A stretch of DNA of 64,000 nt from Acidobacteriota bacterium (lineage in GTDB: Bacteria > Acidobacteriota > Terriglobia > Acidiferrales > UBA7541), in NCBI GenBank assembly GCA_003223215.1, contig QHYH01000084.1, forward strand, positions 124,001-188,000, given 5' to 3'. The notes under the pieces were generated by a model. The model saw nothing but the letters and a program-made list of their open reading frames with translations. It did not search any database and had not been told where the DNA came from. A program made the position numbers and the translations under genes. Positions within the stretch are counted from its first letter, which is position 1. Each line of letters begins with the position of its first letter. Of the stretch, positions 1-9,275 are shown piece by piece.

Positions 1-778
1 CCGCCGCCACGGTTGAGTCCACGCCCCCGCTTAGCGCGCAAATGGCGCACTTGTTTCCGACTTTCTCGCGGATCGCCGCCGTCGTTTCATCAATAAACGC
101 CGCCCCACTCCATTTTGGTTCCGCCTTGCACACGCGGAAAAGAAAGTTTCTCAGCAGTTCCGTTCCCCGCTCGGTGTGCTTCACTTCCGGGTGGAATTCC
201 ACTGCGTAGATCTTCCGCTCGGCGTCTTCGACGGCAGCGACGGCATTCTCGGTCCTGCCCACGGTCCGAAAACCTGCGGGCAACGCCCGCACGTGATCTC
301 CGTGGCTATTCCATACGCGCAGCCCTGTTGGTACACCGGCAAACAACGCCGAGTTCTCCGGCCCGCCCTGGCAAACCACCTGAAGTTGCGCACGCCCATA
401 TTCGCGGCGCTCCGCCTTCTCGACTTTGCCGCCGAGCGTGTGCGTGATCCATTGCATTCCGTAGCAAATTCCAAGGACGGGGATGCCCAGCGCCAACACT
501 TTCGGATCGCACTTCGGCGCATCTCGGTCGTAAACGGAACTCGGCCCGCCGGACAAGACGATTCCCGCCGGCTCGAGCTTTTGGATTTCTTCGGTCGGCG
601 CCGTACAAGGCAGGATCGCCGAGAAAACCTGCTGCTCGCGGATGCGGCGCGCAATCAACTGTGTGTATTGTCCGCCGAAGTCCAGCACCACCACTCCGCC
701 GAGTTCCGCTTTCATCCTGCCTCCCTGCTCTTGCGCCCCGGTGAGCTCTGCCGCCAGCTTAGCCGCACTCTCCGTCAT
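1..778 (-). CDS. guaA: GMP synthase (glutamine-hydrolysing), partial, N-terminal part
   Basis: Converts XMP to GMP with glutamine and ATP in purine synthesis. The gene runs off the left edge, so only the first 259 or so codons are present. The class I glutamine amidotransferase domain is visible: VVVLDFGGQYTQ near the start, the nucleophile Cys in GICYGMQW, and the catalytic His-Glu in EFHPEVKHT. The PP-loop of the ATP-pyrophosphatase domain, SGGVDSTVAA, lies at the window edge. The ATG at 778 has AGGGAGG just upstream and lies 11 bases after the leuS stop; a Met at 714 is an alternative start close to the family's usual N-terminus. Cytoplasmic, and probably cotranscribed with nfo and leuS. 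Confidence 0.95.
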   Translation of the reverse strand, partial: MTESAAKLAAELTGAQEQGGRMKAELGGVVVLDFGGQYTQLIARRIREQQVFSAILPCTAPTEEIQKLEPAGIVLSGGPSSVYDRDAPKCDPKVLALGIPVLGICYGMQWITHTLGGKVEKAERREYGRAQLQVVCQGGPENSALFAGVPTGLRVWNSHGDHVRALPAGFRTVGRTENAVAAVEDAERKIYAVEFHPEVKHTERGTELLRNFLFRVCKAEPKWSGAAFIDETTAAIREKVGNKCAICALSGGVDSTVAA

Positions 779-789
779 GCGCCCTCCCT

Positions 790-3333
790 TCACCCCAAGA
801 CAAGATTGAGCAATTTGTCCGGCACATAAATCTGCTTCACGATGCGCTTTCCGTTCACATGCTGCGCGACAGCAGGGAGCTCCAGCGCCAGGCGAACCAC
901 ATCGGCCTCGGCGGACCCGACCGCAACCTTCATCCTGGCCCGCAGGCGCCCATTCACCTGGACAGGAATTTCGACTTGCTCCTCGCGCGCGAGTTCCTGA
1001 TTGAACGCAGGCCAGCTTACTTTCCAGAGTCCTTCGCCGTGGCCCAGCATCTCCCAAAGTTCTTCGGCGAGGTGCGGCGTCATGGGCGCCAGCATCAGCG
1101 TCAGCAGCTCCAGCACTTCCTTCCGCACTTCCGGGCGCACGCCTTGTTCGAGCGGCTCTTGCTCGTAAATGTCGTTGGTCAACTTCATAACGAGCGCGAT
1201 GGCTGAATTGAAGTGCCACCTGGTTTCGAAGTCGCTCGTCACGCGCCGCAGCGTCTGGTGCGCTTTGCGCAGCAGCGTTTTTTCTTTGTCCGAAGCCGAC
1301 ACGGCGTCCGCTTTCCCGCCCTTCACCGCTCGCACGCTCCCGGCATGCCGCTTGATGAGCCGGTAGACGCGGTTCAGGAAACGCCAGGAACCTTCGATGC
1401 TCTCCTCGCTCCACTCCAAGTCCTTTTCCGGCGGCGCCGCGAACAGCGTGTACAGCCGCCCCGTGTCTGCCCCATACTTCTGTGCCATCTCCTCGGCGCC
1501 GACCACGTTGCCGAGTGACTTGGACATCGCCACGCCGCCTTTTTGCACCATTCCCTGCGTGAACAGCCGCGCCACCGGCTCGCTGTGCTTGATCAAACCG
1601 AGATCTCGCATCACCTTGCACCAAAACCTCGAGTACAGCAGGTGCAGAATGGCGTGAGTGATTCCTCCAATGTACTGGTCAATCGGAAACCAGTAGCCGA
1701 CTTTTTCAGAATCGTAAGGCGCCTTGTCGTTGTGGGGATCGCAGTAACGATAGAAATACCAGGACGAATCGACGAACGTGTCCATGGTGTCGGTCTCGCG
1801 GCGCGCCGGCCCGCCACATTTCGGGCAGGTGGTGTTTACAAATTCCGGCGTCGACGCCAGCGGCGATTCGCCTTCGCCGGTGAGCTTGGGATTTGGCGGC
1901 AGCAGCACCGGCAAATCCTTGTCGGGGACGGCTACCATGCCGTCTTTGGCGCAGTAAACGACCGGGATAGGTGTCCCCCAATAGCGCTGGCGGGAGATGC
2001 CCCAATCCCTTAGCCGGTAAATGGTCTCGCCGCGCCCGAATCCCTTTTGCTCGGCTAACACGGTCATTTTTGCGATTGCTTCTTCCGGCGAGAGCCCGTT
2101 GAACGGCCCGGAGTTCACCAGCTTGCCTTCGGTATGCTCGTCGAAGGCCGTTCCTAGCTTTTCTGCCGAGAGTTCTTCGCCCTCGAGCGGCTGGACGACG
2201 ACGCGCACGGGCAGATTGTATTTCCGGCAGAATTCCAGATCGCGCTGATCGTGCGCGGGCACGGCCATAATCGCGCCCGTACCGTACTCCATCAGCACAA
2301 AGTTCCCGACCCAGATCGGAATCTTTTCCTCGTTAAAGGGGTTCAGCGCGTAGCGCCCGGTAAAGAAGCCTTCCTTTTCCATCGTCGCCAGGTCTTCCGT
2401 TTTTACAGAGGTCTGACGCATTTTGGCCAGCTTGGGTGCGGCCTCGGAGCGCGTTGGCGAGCCTTCCAGCAGCTTGGTCGCCAGCGGATGCGTCGGCGCA
2501 AGAATGATGGCGCTCGCGCCGTAAATCGTGTCGATGCGCGTGGTGAAGATTTCAACGGGCCCGGCGCCCGCCGCGCCAGCCACGGCAAATTTCACTTTGG
2601 CGCCCGGCGATTTGCCGATCCAGTTTTTTTGCATCAGGGTGACGCGCTCCGGCCATCCGCCTTCGAGTTGCTTCAAATCGTCCAACAATTGATCGGCATA
2701 TGCGGTCGTCTTCAGAAACCACTGTTCGATCTCGCGCATTTCCACGCGCGTATCTTCATGCCGCCAGCAGTAGCCGCCGTTCACAACCTGCTCGTTGGCC
2801 AGCACGGTGCAGCACTTCGGGCACCAGTTCACCAGGCTCTTCTTGCGGTAGGCCAGCCGGCGCTCCAGCATGCGCAAGAAAAACCACTGGTTCCAGCGAT
2901 AATACTCCGGCTCGCAGGTGGAAATCTCGCGCCGCCAGTCGTAGCTGAAGCCAAAGCGCCGCAGCACTTTCTCGAACTGCGTAATGTTGTTGTTGGTCCA
3001 GATGCGCGGGTGCGTCTTATTCTTGATGGCAGCATTTTCCGCGGGCAGGCCGAAGGCGTCCCAGCCCATCGGGTGGAGCACGTTGAATCCGCGCATGCGC
3101 TTCACCCGAGCCACGACGTCGCCAATCGCGTAGTTGCGCATGTGGCCCATGTGCATCGTCCCGCTCGGGTACGGCAGCATCTCCAGCACGTAGTATTTGG
3201 GTTTGGAAGGATCGGCTTCCGATTCGAACACGCGCGCTTCCGCCCAGCGACGCTGCCACTTGGCCTCTATTTTTTGCGGGTCGTAGCCGCCGGCCGTGGC
3301 CCCGCCCGCGCCTGTTGTGCCCTGCTCCGCCAC
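790..3333 (-). CDS. leuS: Leucyl-tRNA synthetase
   Basis: Class Ia aminoacyl-tRNA synthetase charging tRNA-Leu in the cytoplasm. The N-terminal Rossmann half starts at [10 protein letters not shown] and carries the HIGH-type motif in [14 protein letters not shown]. The inserted editing domain follows ([15 protein letters not shown]). The KMSKS-type motif is VAMSKSLGN, and an anticodon-binding C-terminus ends the protein; 847 aa is normal. The reading frame stays open upstream to 3537, but that would overlap nfo by about 200 bases. I choose the GTG at 3333 because GGAGGAGAGG lies 9 bases upstream and nfo stops 5 bases before it. It is followed closely by guaA. Confidence 0.95.
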   Translation of the reverse strand: MAEQGTTGAGGATAGGYDPQKIEAKWQRRWAEARVFESEADPSKPKYYVLEMLPYPSGTMHMGHMRNYAIGDVVARVKRMRGFNVLHPMGWDAFGLPAENAAIKNKTHPRIWTNNNITQFEKVLRRFGFSYDWRREISTCEPEYYRWNQWFFLRMLERRLAYRKKSLVNWCPKCCTVLANEQVVNGGYCWRHEDTRVEMREIEQWFLKTTAYADQLLDDLKQLEGGWPERVTLMQKNWIGKSPGAKVKFAVAGAAGAGPVEIFTTRIDTIYGASAIILAPTHPLATKLLEGSPTRSEAAPKLAKMRQTSVKTEDLATMEKEGFFTGRYALNPFNEEKIPIWVGNFVLMEYGTGAIMAVPAHDQRDLEFCRKYNLPVRVVVQPLEGEELSAEKLGTAFDEHTEGKLVNSGPFNGLSPEEAIAKMTVLAEQKGFGRGETIYRLRDWGISRQRYWGTPIPVVYCAKDGMVAVPDKDLPVLLPPNPKLTGEGESPLASTPEFVNTTCPKCGGPARRETDTMDTFVDSSWYFYRYCDPHNDKAPYDSEKVGYWFPIDQYIGGITHAILHLLYSRFWCKVMRDLGLIKHSEPVARLFTQGMVQKGGVAMSKSLGNVVGAEEMAQKYGADTGRLYTLFAAPPEKDLEWSEESIEGSWRFLNRVYRLIKRHAGSVRAVKGGKADAVSASDKEKTLLRKAHQTLRRVTSDFETRWHFNSAIALVMKLTNDIYEQEPLEQGVRPEVRKEVLELLTLMLAPMTPHLAEELWEMLGHGEGLWKVSWPAFNQELAREEQVEIPVQVNGRLRARMKVAVGSAEADVVRLALELPAVAQHVNGKRIVKQIYVPDKLLNLVLG

Positions 3334-3338
3334 TTCGC

Positions 3339-4499
3339 TTACCCTCTCCTCCGCGCCATCTTGGCCGTCCGCAATCTCTTTGACGTTCCCGCTTTCTTGC
3401 TTCTTGCGGCTAACCTCTTCGTTGCCCGCCGCTTTGTTGATCTCCGTGTTGCAATCTTTCTCGCGAGCGCCGGCGTCAGCATGGAAAACCCTTTTTCCGC
3501 CTCCGGTGCCTGCTCTTTTAGCCCCGCCAGCTCCCACAGCATCGCTACGTTTCGCCGGTCGTCACCGGGATGGTCGATCGGTGTTTCCGCCAGAAACGCC
3601 CGACCCGCCTGCCCTTCGCCCGCTGCAGGGTTCAATTGCGGATGCTGCAAAACCCTTCGAAAGGCCTCTCTTCCGATTTTCCCTTTTCCAATGTGCTGGT
3701 GGCGATCGACCCGACCGCCTAACGCAACCTTGGAGTCATTCGCGTGGAAAACCGGAACATTGTCCAGCCCGACGGTCCTCTCCACTTGCTCGATGGTTGA
3801 AGCTAGCCCGCTCTCGCTCTTGACGTCGTAGCCTGCCGCAAACAGATGCGCCGTATCCAGGCAGGCCCCCGCGGGCAGATCGCGCAGCAGCCTGGCAACA
3901 ATCTCGCCTACTTCTTCCAGCCGCGAGCCGATCGCCGTTCCCATTCCCGCGGTATTCTCAATGAGAATCTTCAGCGTGCCCACCGGCACGCGTTTGCTGG
4001 CTTGCTTCACGGATTCGACAATGGTCGAGATCGCCTGTGTTGCGCTCCCCTCGCCGCGCGCGCCGGGGTGCACCACAAGGAAATCCGCTCCCAGCGCCAC
4101 GGCGCGTACCATCTCGTCGTGGAAAGCCTGAATCGAGCGCGTCCGAAGCATGGGCTGCGCCGCGGCCAAATTGACCAGGTAATTCGCATGAATCACCAGC
4201 GGGCCCAGCCGAAGCCCTTCCCTTCTCGCGCGAAATGCCGCCGCATCTTGCTCGGGTATCCGCGCCGGCCCACCCTGCCACATGCGCGGGCTCGCGGAAA
4301 AAATCTGCAACGCGTTGCAACCGAGTTTTCGCGCGGACTCCAAAGCATTCAGATAGCTCCAGGCTATGGAGGTATGTATACCGATGCGAATTTTCCCGTC
4401 CATCCAGGCGGGCGGCAGGGGTTCGGGCTCAGGTTCCGGGCGGTATTCGTCTTCGGGGTCGAAGTCGGTGGGTACAGCGATGCGTTGTTCTTCGGGCAT
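3339..4499 (-). CDS. nfo: Deoxyribonuclease IV (AP endonuclease IV family)
   Basis: Zn-dependent AP endonuclease of base excision repair, or a close relative with the same TIM-barrel fold. The barrel begins at [10 protein letters not shown]. Metal-site motifs in order are [39 protein letters not shown] and [12 protein letters not shown], matching the family signatures. It is about 386 aa against about 280 for typical members. The surplus is an acidic, Pro/Glu-rich N-terminus (EPEPEPLPP) and a Lys/Arg-rich C-terminal tail of about 40 residues that may contact DNA. The start is uncertain: ATG 4499 is used, while ATG 4403 sits right at the domain. leuS begins five bases after its stop. Confidence 0.9.
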   Translation of the reverse strand: MPEEQRIAVPTDFDPEDEYRPEPEPEPLPPAWMDGKIRIGIHTSIAWSYLNALESARKLGCNALQIFSASPRMWQGGPARIPEQDAAAFRARREGLRLGPLVIHANYLVNLAAAQPMLRTRSIQAFHDEMVRAVALGADFLVVHPGARGEGSATQAISTIVESVKQASKRVPVGTLKILIENTAGMGTAIGSRLEEVGEIVARLLRDLPAGACLDTAHLFAAGYDVKSESGLASTIEQVERTVGLDNVPVFHANDSKVALGGRVDRHQHIGKGKIGREAFRRVLQHPQLNPAAGEGQAGRAFLAETPIDHPGDDRRNVAMLWELAGLKEQAPEAEKGFSMLTPALARKIATRRSTKRRATKRLAARSKKAGTSKRLRTAKMARRRG

Positions 4500-4760
4500 G
4501 CCTGTCGGGATTTCTGCTCCGCTTAAACTCCTTATTCTAGCACACGCCCCGAGCGCCCGGACGTTAGGCACCGCGGCGCTCGAATCGACACCCGCAGCGT
4601 GCGAGGGTTATGACTTCTCGCGAAGAAGTTGGCTAGCGCCATACCGAGAGGATCTCTGCGCGGGCGTGAGCAAGTTAGACGGGAAGGACAGGCTCGCGAC
4701 CGATGCATTTCTGCAACTCAAGGCAGCTGCAAAGCAGAGTCGGGGCCGTAGAAGCTGCTT

Positions 4761-5075
4761 TCAGCGTTCCCTGCCGAACATGGAAAACGGCATGGTACGG
4801 GGTTCGTCCTCTTTGAAGCTGCCAGTCGGCGCGGCCATGGTCTGGTCCATCGGACGGCTCGCGAGACGATCCAAGGCGTCCGCGATTCGCGATAACTCGT
4901 ATACCATCTGGTCGCTCACTGCCGACCGATGCAAGACAACCGCCCGGCGGCGCCAGGATTGCAAGATCACCCAGGTCGTCACCGCAACGGCCGCAAAGAC
5001 CAGCGCCAAAAACTGCGCATGCTCGGTAATGGTGATGCTACGGCCAAAGAAATGAAACGGATAATCCGAGAGCAC
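4761..5075 (-). CDS. Small single-span membrane protein, unknown function
   Basis: A 104-aa protein that I do not recognise. It has one strong hydrophobic segment at about residues 22-42 ([16 protein letters not shown]), then an Arg cluster (WRRRA) and a charged, helical C-terminal part ([15 protein letters not shown]) that would be cytoplasmic by the positive-inside rule. It ends in a polar tail. It stands alone, divergent from the DAHP synthase gene at 5241 and upstream of nfo. About 260 bases separate it from nfo, and I see no recognisable feature there. The membrane segment and positive-inside layout make it more likely real than a chance ORF. Confidence 0.6.
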   Translation of the reverse strand: MLSDYPFHFFGRSITITEHAQFLALVFAAVAVTTWVILQSWRRRAVVLHRSAVSDQMVYELSRIADALDRLASRPMDQTMAAPTGSFKEDEPRTMPFSMFGRER

Positions 5076-5240
5076 CTGATCCTCCCGGCTGGGCTTCTCT
5101 TATATCGTAGGACCCCATTCTGGCTTGTCAAGCCCGGGAACCCAATCGAGCAAGCTCCTTCTTGCGCCTGCCCGATTTGCGGGTTTCCTCCGCGTTGCCG
5201 TAGACTTGAGCCCTACCGGGGCCGCTGGAGGAACCGCTTC

Positions 5241-6269
5241 ATGCTGGTCGTCATGCAATCTCACGCCACCGAGCAGCAAGTTCGCGCCGTCTGCCAGCGC
5301 ATCGAAAGCCTCGGCCTCAAAGCCCACCCCATCCCCGGCTCCCTGCGAACCGCCATTGGTATTACCGGAAACAAAGGCGAGATCGATCTGGGCGTTCTCG
5401 AATCGCTGCCCGGCGTTGTGGAGTGCATCCCCGTCAGCAAGCCGTACAAGCTGGTCAGCCGCGACGCGAAGGAAGAAGACACCATCCTGCGCATTCCCAC
5501 GCCCTCGGGCGACGTCATCGTTGGCGGACGGCATGTGGCCCTGGTTGCGGGGCCGTGCGCCGTGGAAACCGAGGAGCAGTGTCTTGCGATTGCCGAGCGC
5601 GTCAAAAAGTCGGGCGCGCGGCTGTTTCGCGGCGGCGCTTACAAACCTCGTACTTCCCCGTACAGCTTTCAGGGACTCGGCGAAAGCGGCCTCAAGATTC
5701 TCTCGAAAGTGCGCGCCAAGCATGGTTTCGGCATCGTCACCGAAGCTATCGACAACGAATCGCTCGAGCTCGTCGAAGAATACTCCGACGTCATCCAGAT
5801 TGGCGCGCGCAACATGCAGAATTTCTCGCTCCTCAAGCGCGCCGGCCGCGCCAAGAAGCCCGTTCTTCTCAAGCGCGGCATGTCCGCCACCCTCGATGAA
5901 TTTCTCATGGCCGCGGAGTACCTCCTCTCCGAGGGCAACTACAACGTGATGCTGTGCGAGCGCGGCGTTCGGACCTTTTCGGACTTTTCTCGCAACACTT
6001 TGGACCTCGCGGTCGTCCCTGCGGTCAAAAAGCGCAGCCACCTGCCCATTTTCGTCGACCCCAGCCATGGCACCGGGAAGCGTCACAAGGTTTTGCCGCT
6101 CTCCCGTGCGGCCGTCGCCGTTGGCGCCGACGGATTGCTCATCGAAGTTCATCACGAACCGGAAAAAGCTCTCTCCGACGGCATCCAATCGATTCTCCCG
6201 GAAGAGTTTGCCGACCTCGCGGACGAAATGCGACAAATCGCCGCCGTCCTCCACCGCACCATAAACTGA
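5241..6269 (+). CDS. aroF: 3-deoxy-7-phosphoheptulonate (DAHP) synthase, ferredoxin-like-domain type
   Basis: First step of the shikimate pathway: phosphoenolpyruvate plus erythrose 4-phosphate to DAHP. Residues 1-75 form a small ferredoxin-like/ACT-like regulatory domain, as in the Thermotoga-type enzyme. The TIM barrel follows with [51 protein letters not shown] and FVDPSHGTG, all typical of the family. Length is 342 aa. The frame is open back to 4929, but the ATG at 5241 has GGAGGA 8 bases upstream and starts the domain exactly. No other aromatic pathway gene is adjacent. Confidence 0.95.
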   Translation: MLVVMQSHATEQQVRAVCQRIESLGLKAHPIPGSLRTAIGITGNKGEIDLGVLESLPGVVECIPVSKPYKLVSRDAKEEDTILRIPTPSGDVIVGGRHVALVAGPCAVETEEQCLAIAERVKKSGARLFRGGAYKPRTSPYSFQGLGESGLKILSKVRAKHGFGIVTEAIDNESLELVEEYSDVIQIGARNMQNFSLLKRAGRAKKPVLLKRGMSATLDEFLMAAEYLLSEGNYNVMLCERGVRTFSDFSRNTLDLAVVPAVKKRSHLPIFVDPSHGTGKRHKVLPLSRAAVAVGADGLLIEVHHEPEKALSDGIQSILPEEFADLADEMRQIAAVLHRTIN

Positions 6270-6271
6270 CC

Positions 6272-6406
6272 ATGCCGAGCGAGAAAGCCAAACCACGGGA
6301 CCTGATGGAGGCCGCCCTCGACGGCTATTACTCTGTTTGCGCCCATATCGTCGAAACGCATGCGGCAAAACCCAAAGATCCGCGGTTGCGACTGGTCTAC
6401 CCTTGA
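6272..6406 (+). CDS. Possible small protein, 44 aa
   Basis: A short frame starting 2 bases after the DAHP synthase stop. The product is polar with a mixed helix-like centre (LMEAALDGYYSVCAHIV). There is no clear Shine-Dalgarno of its own, so it would rely on translational coupling. I recognise no family. It may be chance, and is reported because of the tight spacing and sensible amino-acid composition. Confidence 0.3.
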   Translation: MPSEKAKPRDLMEAALDGYYSVCAHIVETHAAKPKDPRLRLVYP

Positions 6407-6433
6407 CCTCTAGTAAGGGTACTCACCTGCGAG

Positions 6434-6754
6434 GTGATGGACCTCGGAAATACTACCGAAACGCAGGTGACGGTGGAATCGGTGGGTTCGAATGGCGTGA
6501 AACGCGTAGTCGAAGCGCTGGTCCGCCTGACGACAACCGACCGAGCGGTCGAACGCATCCTTACGATTCACACCAGGCTATTTGCTCGGTACCAACACAG
6601 GATTCCGGCGTTTAAGTTTTTGCAGACGTTCATCATAGACGAGATCCGAGGCATTGCCGAAGCGGGCTGCCGCAAAGGCGAACTCTTTATGACCATCGTG
6701 GACGAAACGGGCGTCTACCGTTCTCCGTTGGCTGAGGTCAAAACCTTCCTATGA
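6434..6754 (+). CDS. Hypothetical protein, 106 aa
   Basis: Unrecognised soluble protein. A GTG at 6434 is directly followed by an ATG at 6437; either may be the start. The N-terminus is beta-rich and polar (ETQVTVESVGSNGVKRVV) and the centre looks helical (AVERILTIHTRLFARYQHR). The C-terminus (GELFMTIVDETGVYRSPL) looks like strands. There is no signal peptide or membrane segment. It lies between the DAHP synthase gene and a PilZ-type gene in the same direction. Coding is supported by composition, not by homology. Confidence 0.5.
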   Translation: MMDLGNTTETQVTVESVGSNGVKRVVEALVRLTTTDRAVERILTIHTRLFARYQHRIPAFKFLQTFIIDEIRGIAEAGCRKGELFMTIVDETGVYRSPLAEVKTFL

Positions 6755-6841
6755 CGCTGCTTGGTCCGAAAAGGAACGCCTGTAGGCAATTCACAGGAGG
6801 ATCTTTCCGGGTTTCTCTTCGATTGGCACCCCATCCCGGTC

Positions 6842-7261
6842 ATGCTAACGCTGAGGGGCAAGTTCCCGTTCGAGCGCGCTCGGGTTAAGCCCACGCGCCC
6901 TGTAGCCAAAGGCTCCAGCAGAAACGGGCGTATTCCTGAAGTCCTCGACCACCTTGGCAACGAAATGGAAAAACGGCTGCCGATCGCAATGATTGTGAAC
7001 TTGGCCCGGGCGCAAAACCGTAACGGAACCGAGTTGACCTACACGGATAATGTGAGCCCTCACGGCGCATGTATCGTCTGCAATCATCCCTGGCAACCGG
7101 GGGAACTCGCGGAAATCACTTCGATGTTCGATCAGATCGCCATGCGGGGAAAGGTGGTGCACTGCCGGAAACGGGGCGACGATCAGTACACCATCGGATT
7201 GAGCTTCCCGTTCGAGGTGGTGTGGTCGATTTACCTGCGAACTGAGGGCCGCCTGCAATAG
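6842..7261 (+). CDS. PilZ-like domain protein
   Basis: Small cytoplasmic protein whose C-terminal ~95 residues look like a PilZ domain: a strand at RLPIAMIVNLA, the motif NVSPHGACI matching the (D/N)xSxxG half of the c-di-GMP site, then ITSMFDQIAMRGKVVHC and QYTIGLSFP. The RxxxR half of the ligand site is not visible, so c-di-GMP binding is doubtful. The start is uncertain: the frame opens at a TTG (6761), ATG 6842 is used, and ATG 6965 sits at the domain. It faces a second PilZ protein (7598-8284) tail to tail. Confidence 0.65.
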   Translation: MLTLRGKFPFERARVKPTRPVAKGSSRNGRIPEVLDHLGNEMEKRLPIAMIVNLARAQNRNGTELTYTDNVSPHGACIVCNHPWQPGELAEITSMFDQIAMRGKVVHCRKRGDDQYTIGLSFPFEVVWSIYLRTEGRLQ

Positions 7262-7597
7262 GCCACGCCCTTGCGGCAAAAGGTCGGCCGATAGGACTCC
7301 GGGCATCGTTTTCAGGTTTCGGAGGTGACGAGCCTTTACCAGATGCGCCGTAAGGCTGCGTTTTTGAGAACGGGGATATAAGGCGCAGGTTTTGGTGTAT
7401 CGTTCTTTTGTCGCAAGACCTAGGGCCGGGCAGGCCCGATGTGTGAAGCCTCCGGAGATGCGGCGCAGTAAGGCCGATCGCTGAAACAGGAACCCGCCGA
7501 AAGTCCTCTGGTTGAAACCAAACAGGCTTCGTAGCAATCCTCGCCCATTTTTGAGGGCGGGGAGCATGCCAAGTTCCCCGGCGTTTTTCGCTAGGGG
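7262..7597. other. 336-base non-coding stretch between convergent PilZ genes
   Basis: No convincing gene on either strand. It contains several short hairpins: GGGCC/GGCCC near 7422-7436, GGTT/AACC near 7511-7520, and a terminator-like stem at 7560-7577. One run, AAGCCTCCGG (7446-7455), resembles part of the c-di-GMP-I riboswitch core, but the rest of that consensus is missing. Confidence 0.4.
7560..7586 (+). terminator. Possible weak intrinsic terminator after the PilZ gene
   Basis: On the plus strand GGGGA pairs with TCCCC around an 11-base loop containing GCATGC. GGCG and a run of five T follow. The stem is only 5 bp and the T run is offset by four bases, so this is tentative. Confidence 0.3.
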
Positions 7598-8284
7598 CTA
7601 GGGGCGGAGTTGCTCCCGAGAGGCAAGCCACGCTTCCAGTTGCTCATTTCCTTTTCCGCGCACTGTCTGCAGTATAATCCCCGCCATTCCCTCGGAGTTC
7701 ACCCAGGCCACCTGGCCTCTCGCGCTGATGCGCGCGCCGAGCGACAATTCGAAGGTAAAGTCGAGGACCGCACCTTGTTTGAGCGGCTTCACCGTGCGCA
7801 CGGCCATGCCGCCTCCGCTCAAATTCGTCATGCGGGCCTGCTGCTCCGCTTCTCCTGCCTTCAGGGTCACCGGAAGATTCACGGGATGCCGGAAGTACCG
7901 GCGCTGCTCGCGCAAAAGCAATTCTTTCGAGATGGTGATGTGCATGGCGACACCGTCTTCGGTCACCGGCTTACGCAGCAGGAAATTCGCCCCCAGGGCC
8001 AAGATTTGTGTGGATTCCTTGGCATTCACCAAGCACGCAAAAATCACCGCTTTGTTGTTGGATGCTCCCTTGCGCGTGGATTCAATCAGGCCCAGCGCCC
8101 CCGGCACTTCCATGTCCACAAACACGCCGTCGATCTTGCGCCGATTCAGACATTCACGAGCCTCGTGCGCACTTGGAACCAGCACAAACTTGGCGCCGAA
8201 TTTTTTCACGGCTTTGGAAACCGCCTGCATGGTGGCGTAGTCGCCGGACACGAGTACAAATTCGAGGGCTAACGGCTGGCTCAT
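7598..8284 (-). CDS. Receiver-like plus PilZ domain protein
   Basis: A 228-aa cytoplasmic two-domain protein. Residues 1-115 resemble a response-regulator receiver: FVLVSGDYATM, the Asp in GVFVDMEVPG and the Lys in LLRKPV are in place, but the acidic pair after strand 1 is missing, so phosphorylation is doubtful. Residues 125-228 are a PilZ domain with both halves of the c-di-GMP site, RRYFR (RxxxR) and NLSGGG (NxSxxG). It probably couples c-di-GMP to an unknown output; this architecture is frequent in Acidobacteriota. It stands alone, convergent with the smaller PilZ gene. Confidence 0.8.
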   Translation of the reverse strand: MSQPLALEFVLVSGDYATMQAVSKAVKKFGAKFVLVPSAHEARECLNRRKIDGVFVDMEVPGALGLIESTRKGASNNKAVIFACLVNAKESTQILALGANFLLRKPVTEDGVAMHITISKELLLREQRRYFRHPVNLPVTLKAGEAEQQARMTNLSGGGMAVRTVKPLKQGAVLDFTFELSLGARISARGQVAWVNSEGMAGIILQTVRGKGNEQLEAWLASREQLRP

Positions 8285-8539
8285 GGCAGCGGGGATTCTC
8301 CGTGTTGTGCGAAGGTGTGTACGCTAGGTTCGCCAGTGTGGCTTCGTTCTATCGGTCATTATAATGAAAATTGTTCTTCTGTCGAGATGGTTGTGCCTGC
8401 GCTAGGTTGCTGCGATTAAACTGAAGTTTTGCAGCTCACACGACGGCCATGCTTGCGCACTCTACCGCAAGCGTTGGGACGGAAGGCTTGGCTCTCCCGT
8501 CCTTGGCTCTTCCTCGCGAATCCTTCTTCCCGGGGCGGG

Positions 8540-9212
8540 CTACTTTCCGGCCGTTTTTCGCAATTGGAAGCGATCTCGAGCGTCGTGGCCAATGAGGCGC
8601 AACGCCTGTTCTGCGGCAATGAGGCGTGCGCCTCGTGACTCGAGTTCGCCCAGGATTTCCCTGCCTTTTTTCTCGTCGAGCGATTGAATAGCGTCTCGAA
8701 TGATGCTGACACCGTAGCCGCGGCGAAGCAGGCCATCGGCGGCGAGGTGCACGCAATATTCAGTGACGACGCCGAACACCAGAAAATCGGGGTTGGAGCC
8801 CCCGCTGGATTTCTGCGAGGCAGCTAGCCGTGAAAGAAGCGGGTCCGTATTGGAATTGTCAAAGACGTCGAGCGTGTTTTTTTTTCAGGAGAACCTGCTG
8901 ATACGAGGGGAGATCGTCGGGAAAAACAAAATTCTCCCGATTGGGGATGACGAGCTGGCGGGCGGCGGGTGCTTCGGGAACCAACTCTGCTCCCGCTGTG
9001 CCCTTCACGCAATGAACAGGCCACTCACGAAACTCGGGATCATCCGGCTGGTGAGCATCGGCAGAGGAGATCAGGAGAACTCGGGACTGGCGCACCTGTT
9101 CGACAAGTCGGTTGAGGTTTGCCATGATTTTTTCGGCGCCAGGGACGTAAAGCTTGCCGCCCGGCAGCATGAAGTCCGCTTGCGCGTCCACTTCCCACAA
9201 AACGAGTCCCAT
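8540..9212 (-). CDS. Nicotinamidase/isochorismatase-family cysteine hydrolase, frameshifted at an A9 run
   Basis: Likely deamidates nicotinamide to nicotinate; it lies immediately downstream of nicotinate phosphoribosyltransferase, which fits NAD salvage. The first frame (9212 to 8859) carries the catalytic Asp (DAQADFMLPGG), a metal-site stretch SADAHQP and the Lys region VLLKK, then ends. The rest continues in another frame from about 8880 to 8540 with KNTLDVF, then VFGVVTEYCVHLA holding the nucleophile Cys. The junction is nine consecutive A on the coding strand (8877-8885 on the plus strand). Eight A would restore one frame. It may be a sequencing error, a mutation or transcriptional slippage. 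The substrate is inferred from family and neighbour. Confidence 0.8.
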
Positions 9213-9244
9213 TTAAACCGGGCTAAATCAAGACCAGTCTGGTT

Positions 9245-9266
9245 TAGACTAGCCTCAACTAGACTA
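9245..9266. repeat. Direct repeat TAGACTA in the pncB to nicotinamidase gap
   Basis: TAGACTA occurs at 9245-9251 and again at 9260-9266, a spacing of 15 bases. The imperfect palindrome ACCAGTCTGGT lies beside it at 9233-9243. The 63-base gap lies just upstream of the nicotinamidase start. It could be an operator for an NAD-responsive regulator, but no known box is matched. Confidence 0.35.
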
Positions 9267-9275
9267 CCTCCTTCT

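Noticed and set aside
2251-3831. 526-codon plus-strand frame over leuS and nfo
   Set aside because: Both minus-strand genes have complete motifs; this frame has His/Arg/Gly-rich shadow composition.
7385-7480. Possible c-di-GMP-I riboswitch
   Set aside because: Only AAGCCTCCGG resembles the core. The conserved CACGCA...GGGCAAACC half and the tetraloop receptor are missing, and it lies 3' of both neighbouring genes.
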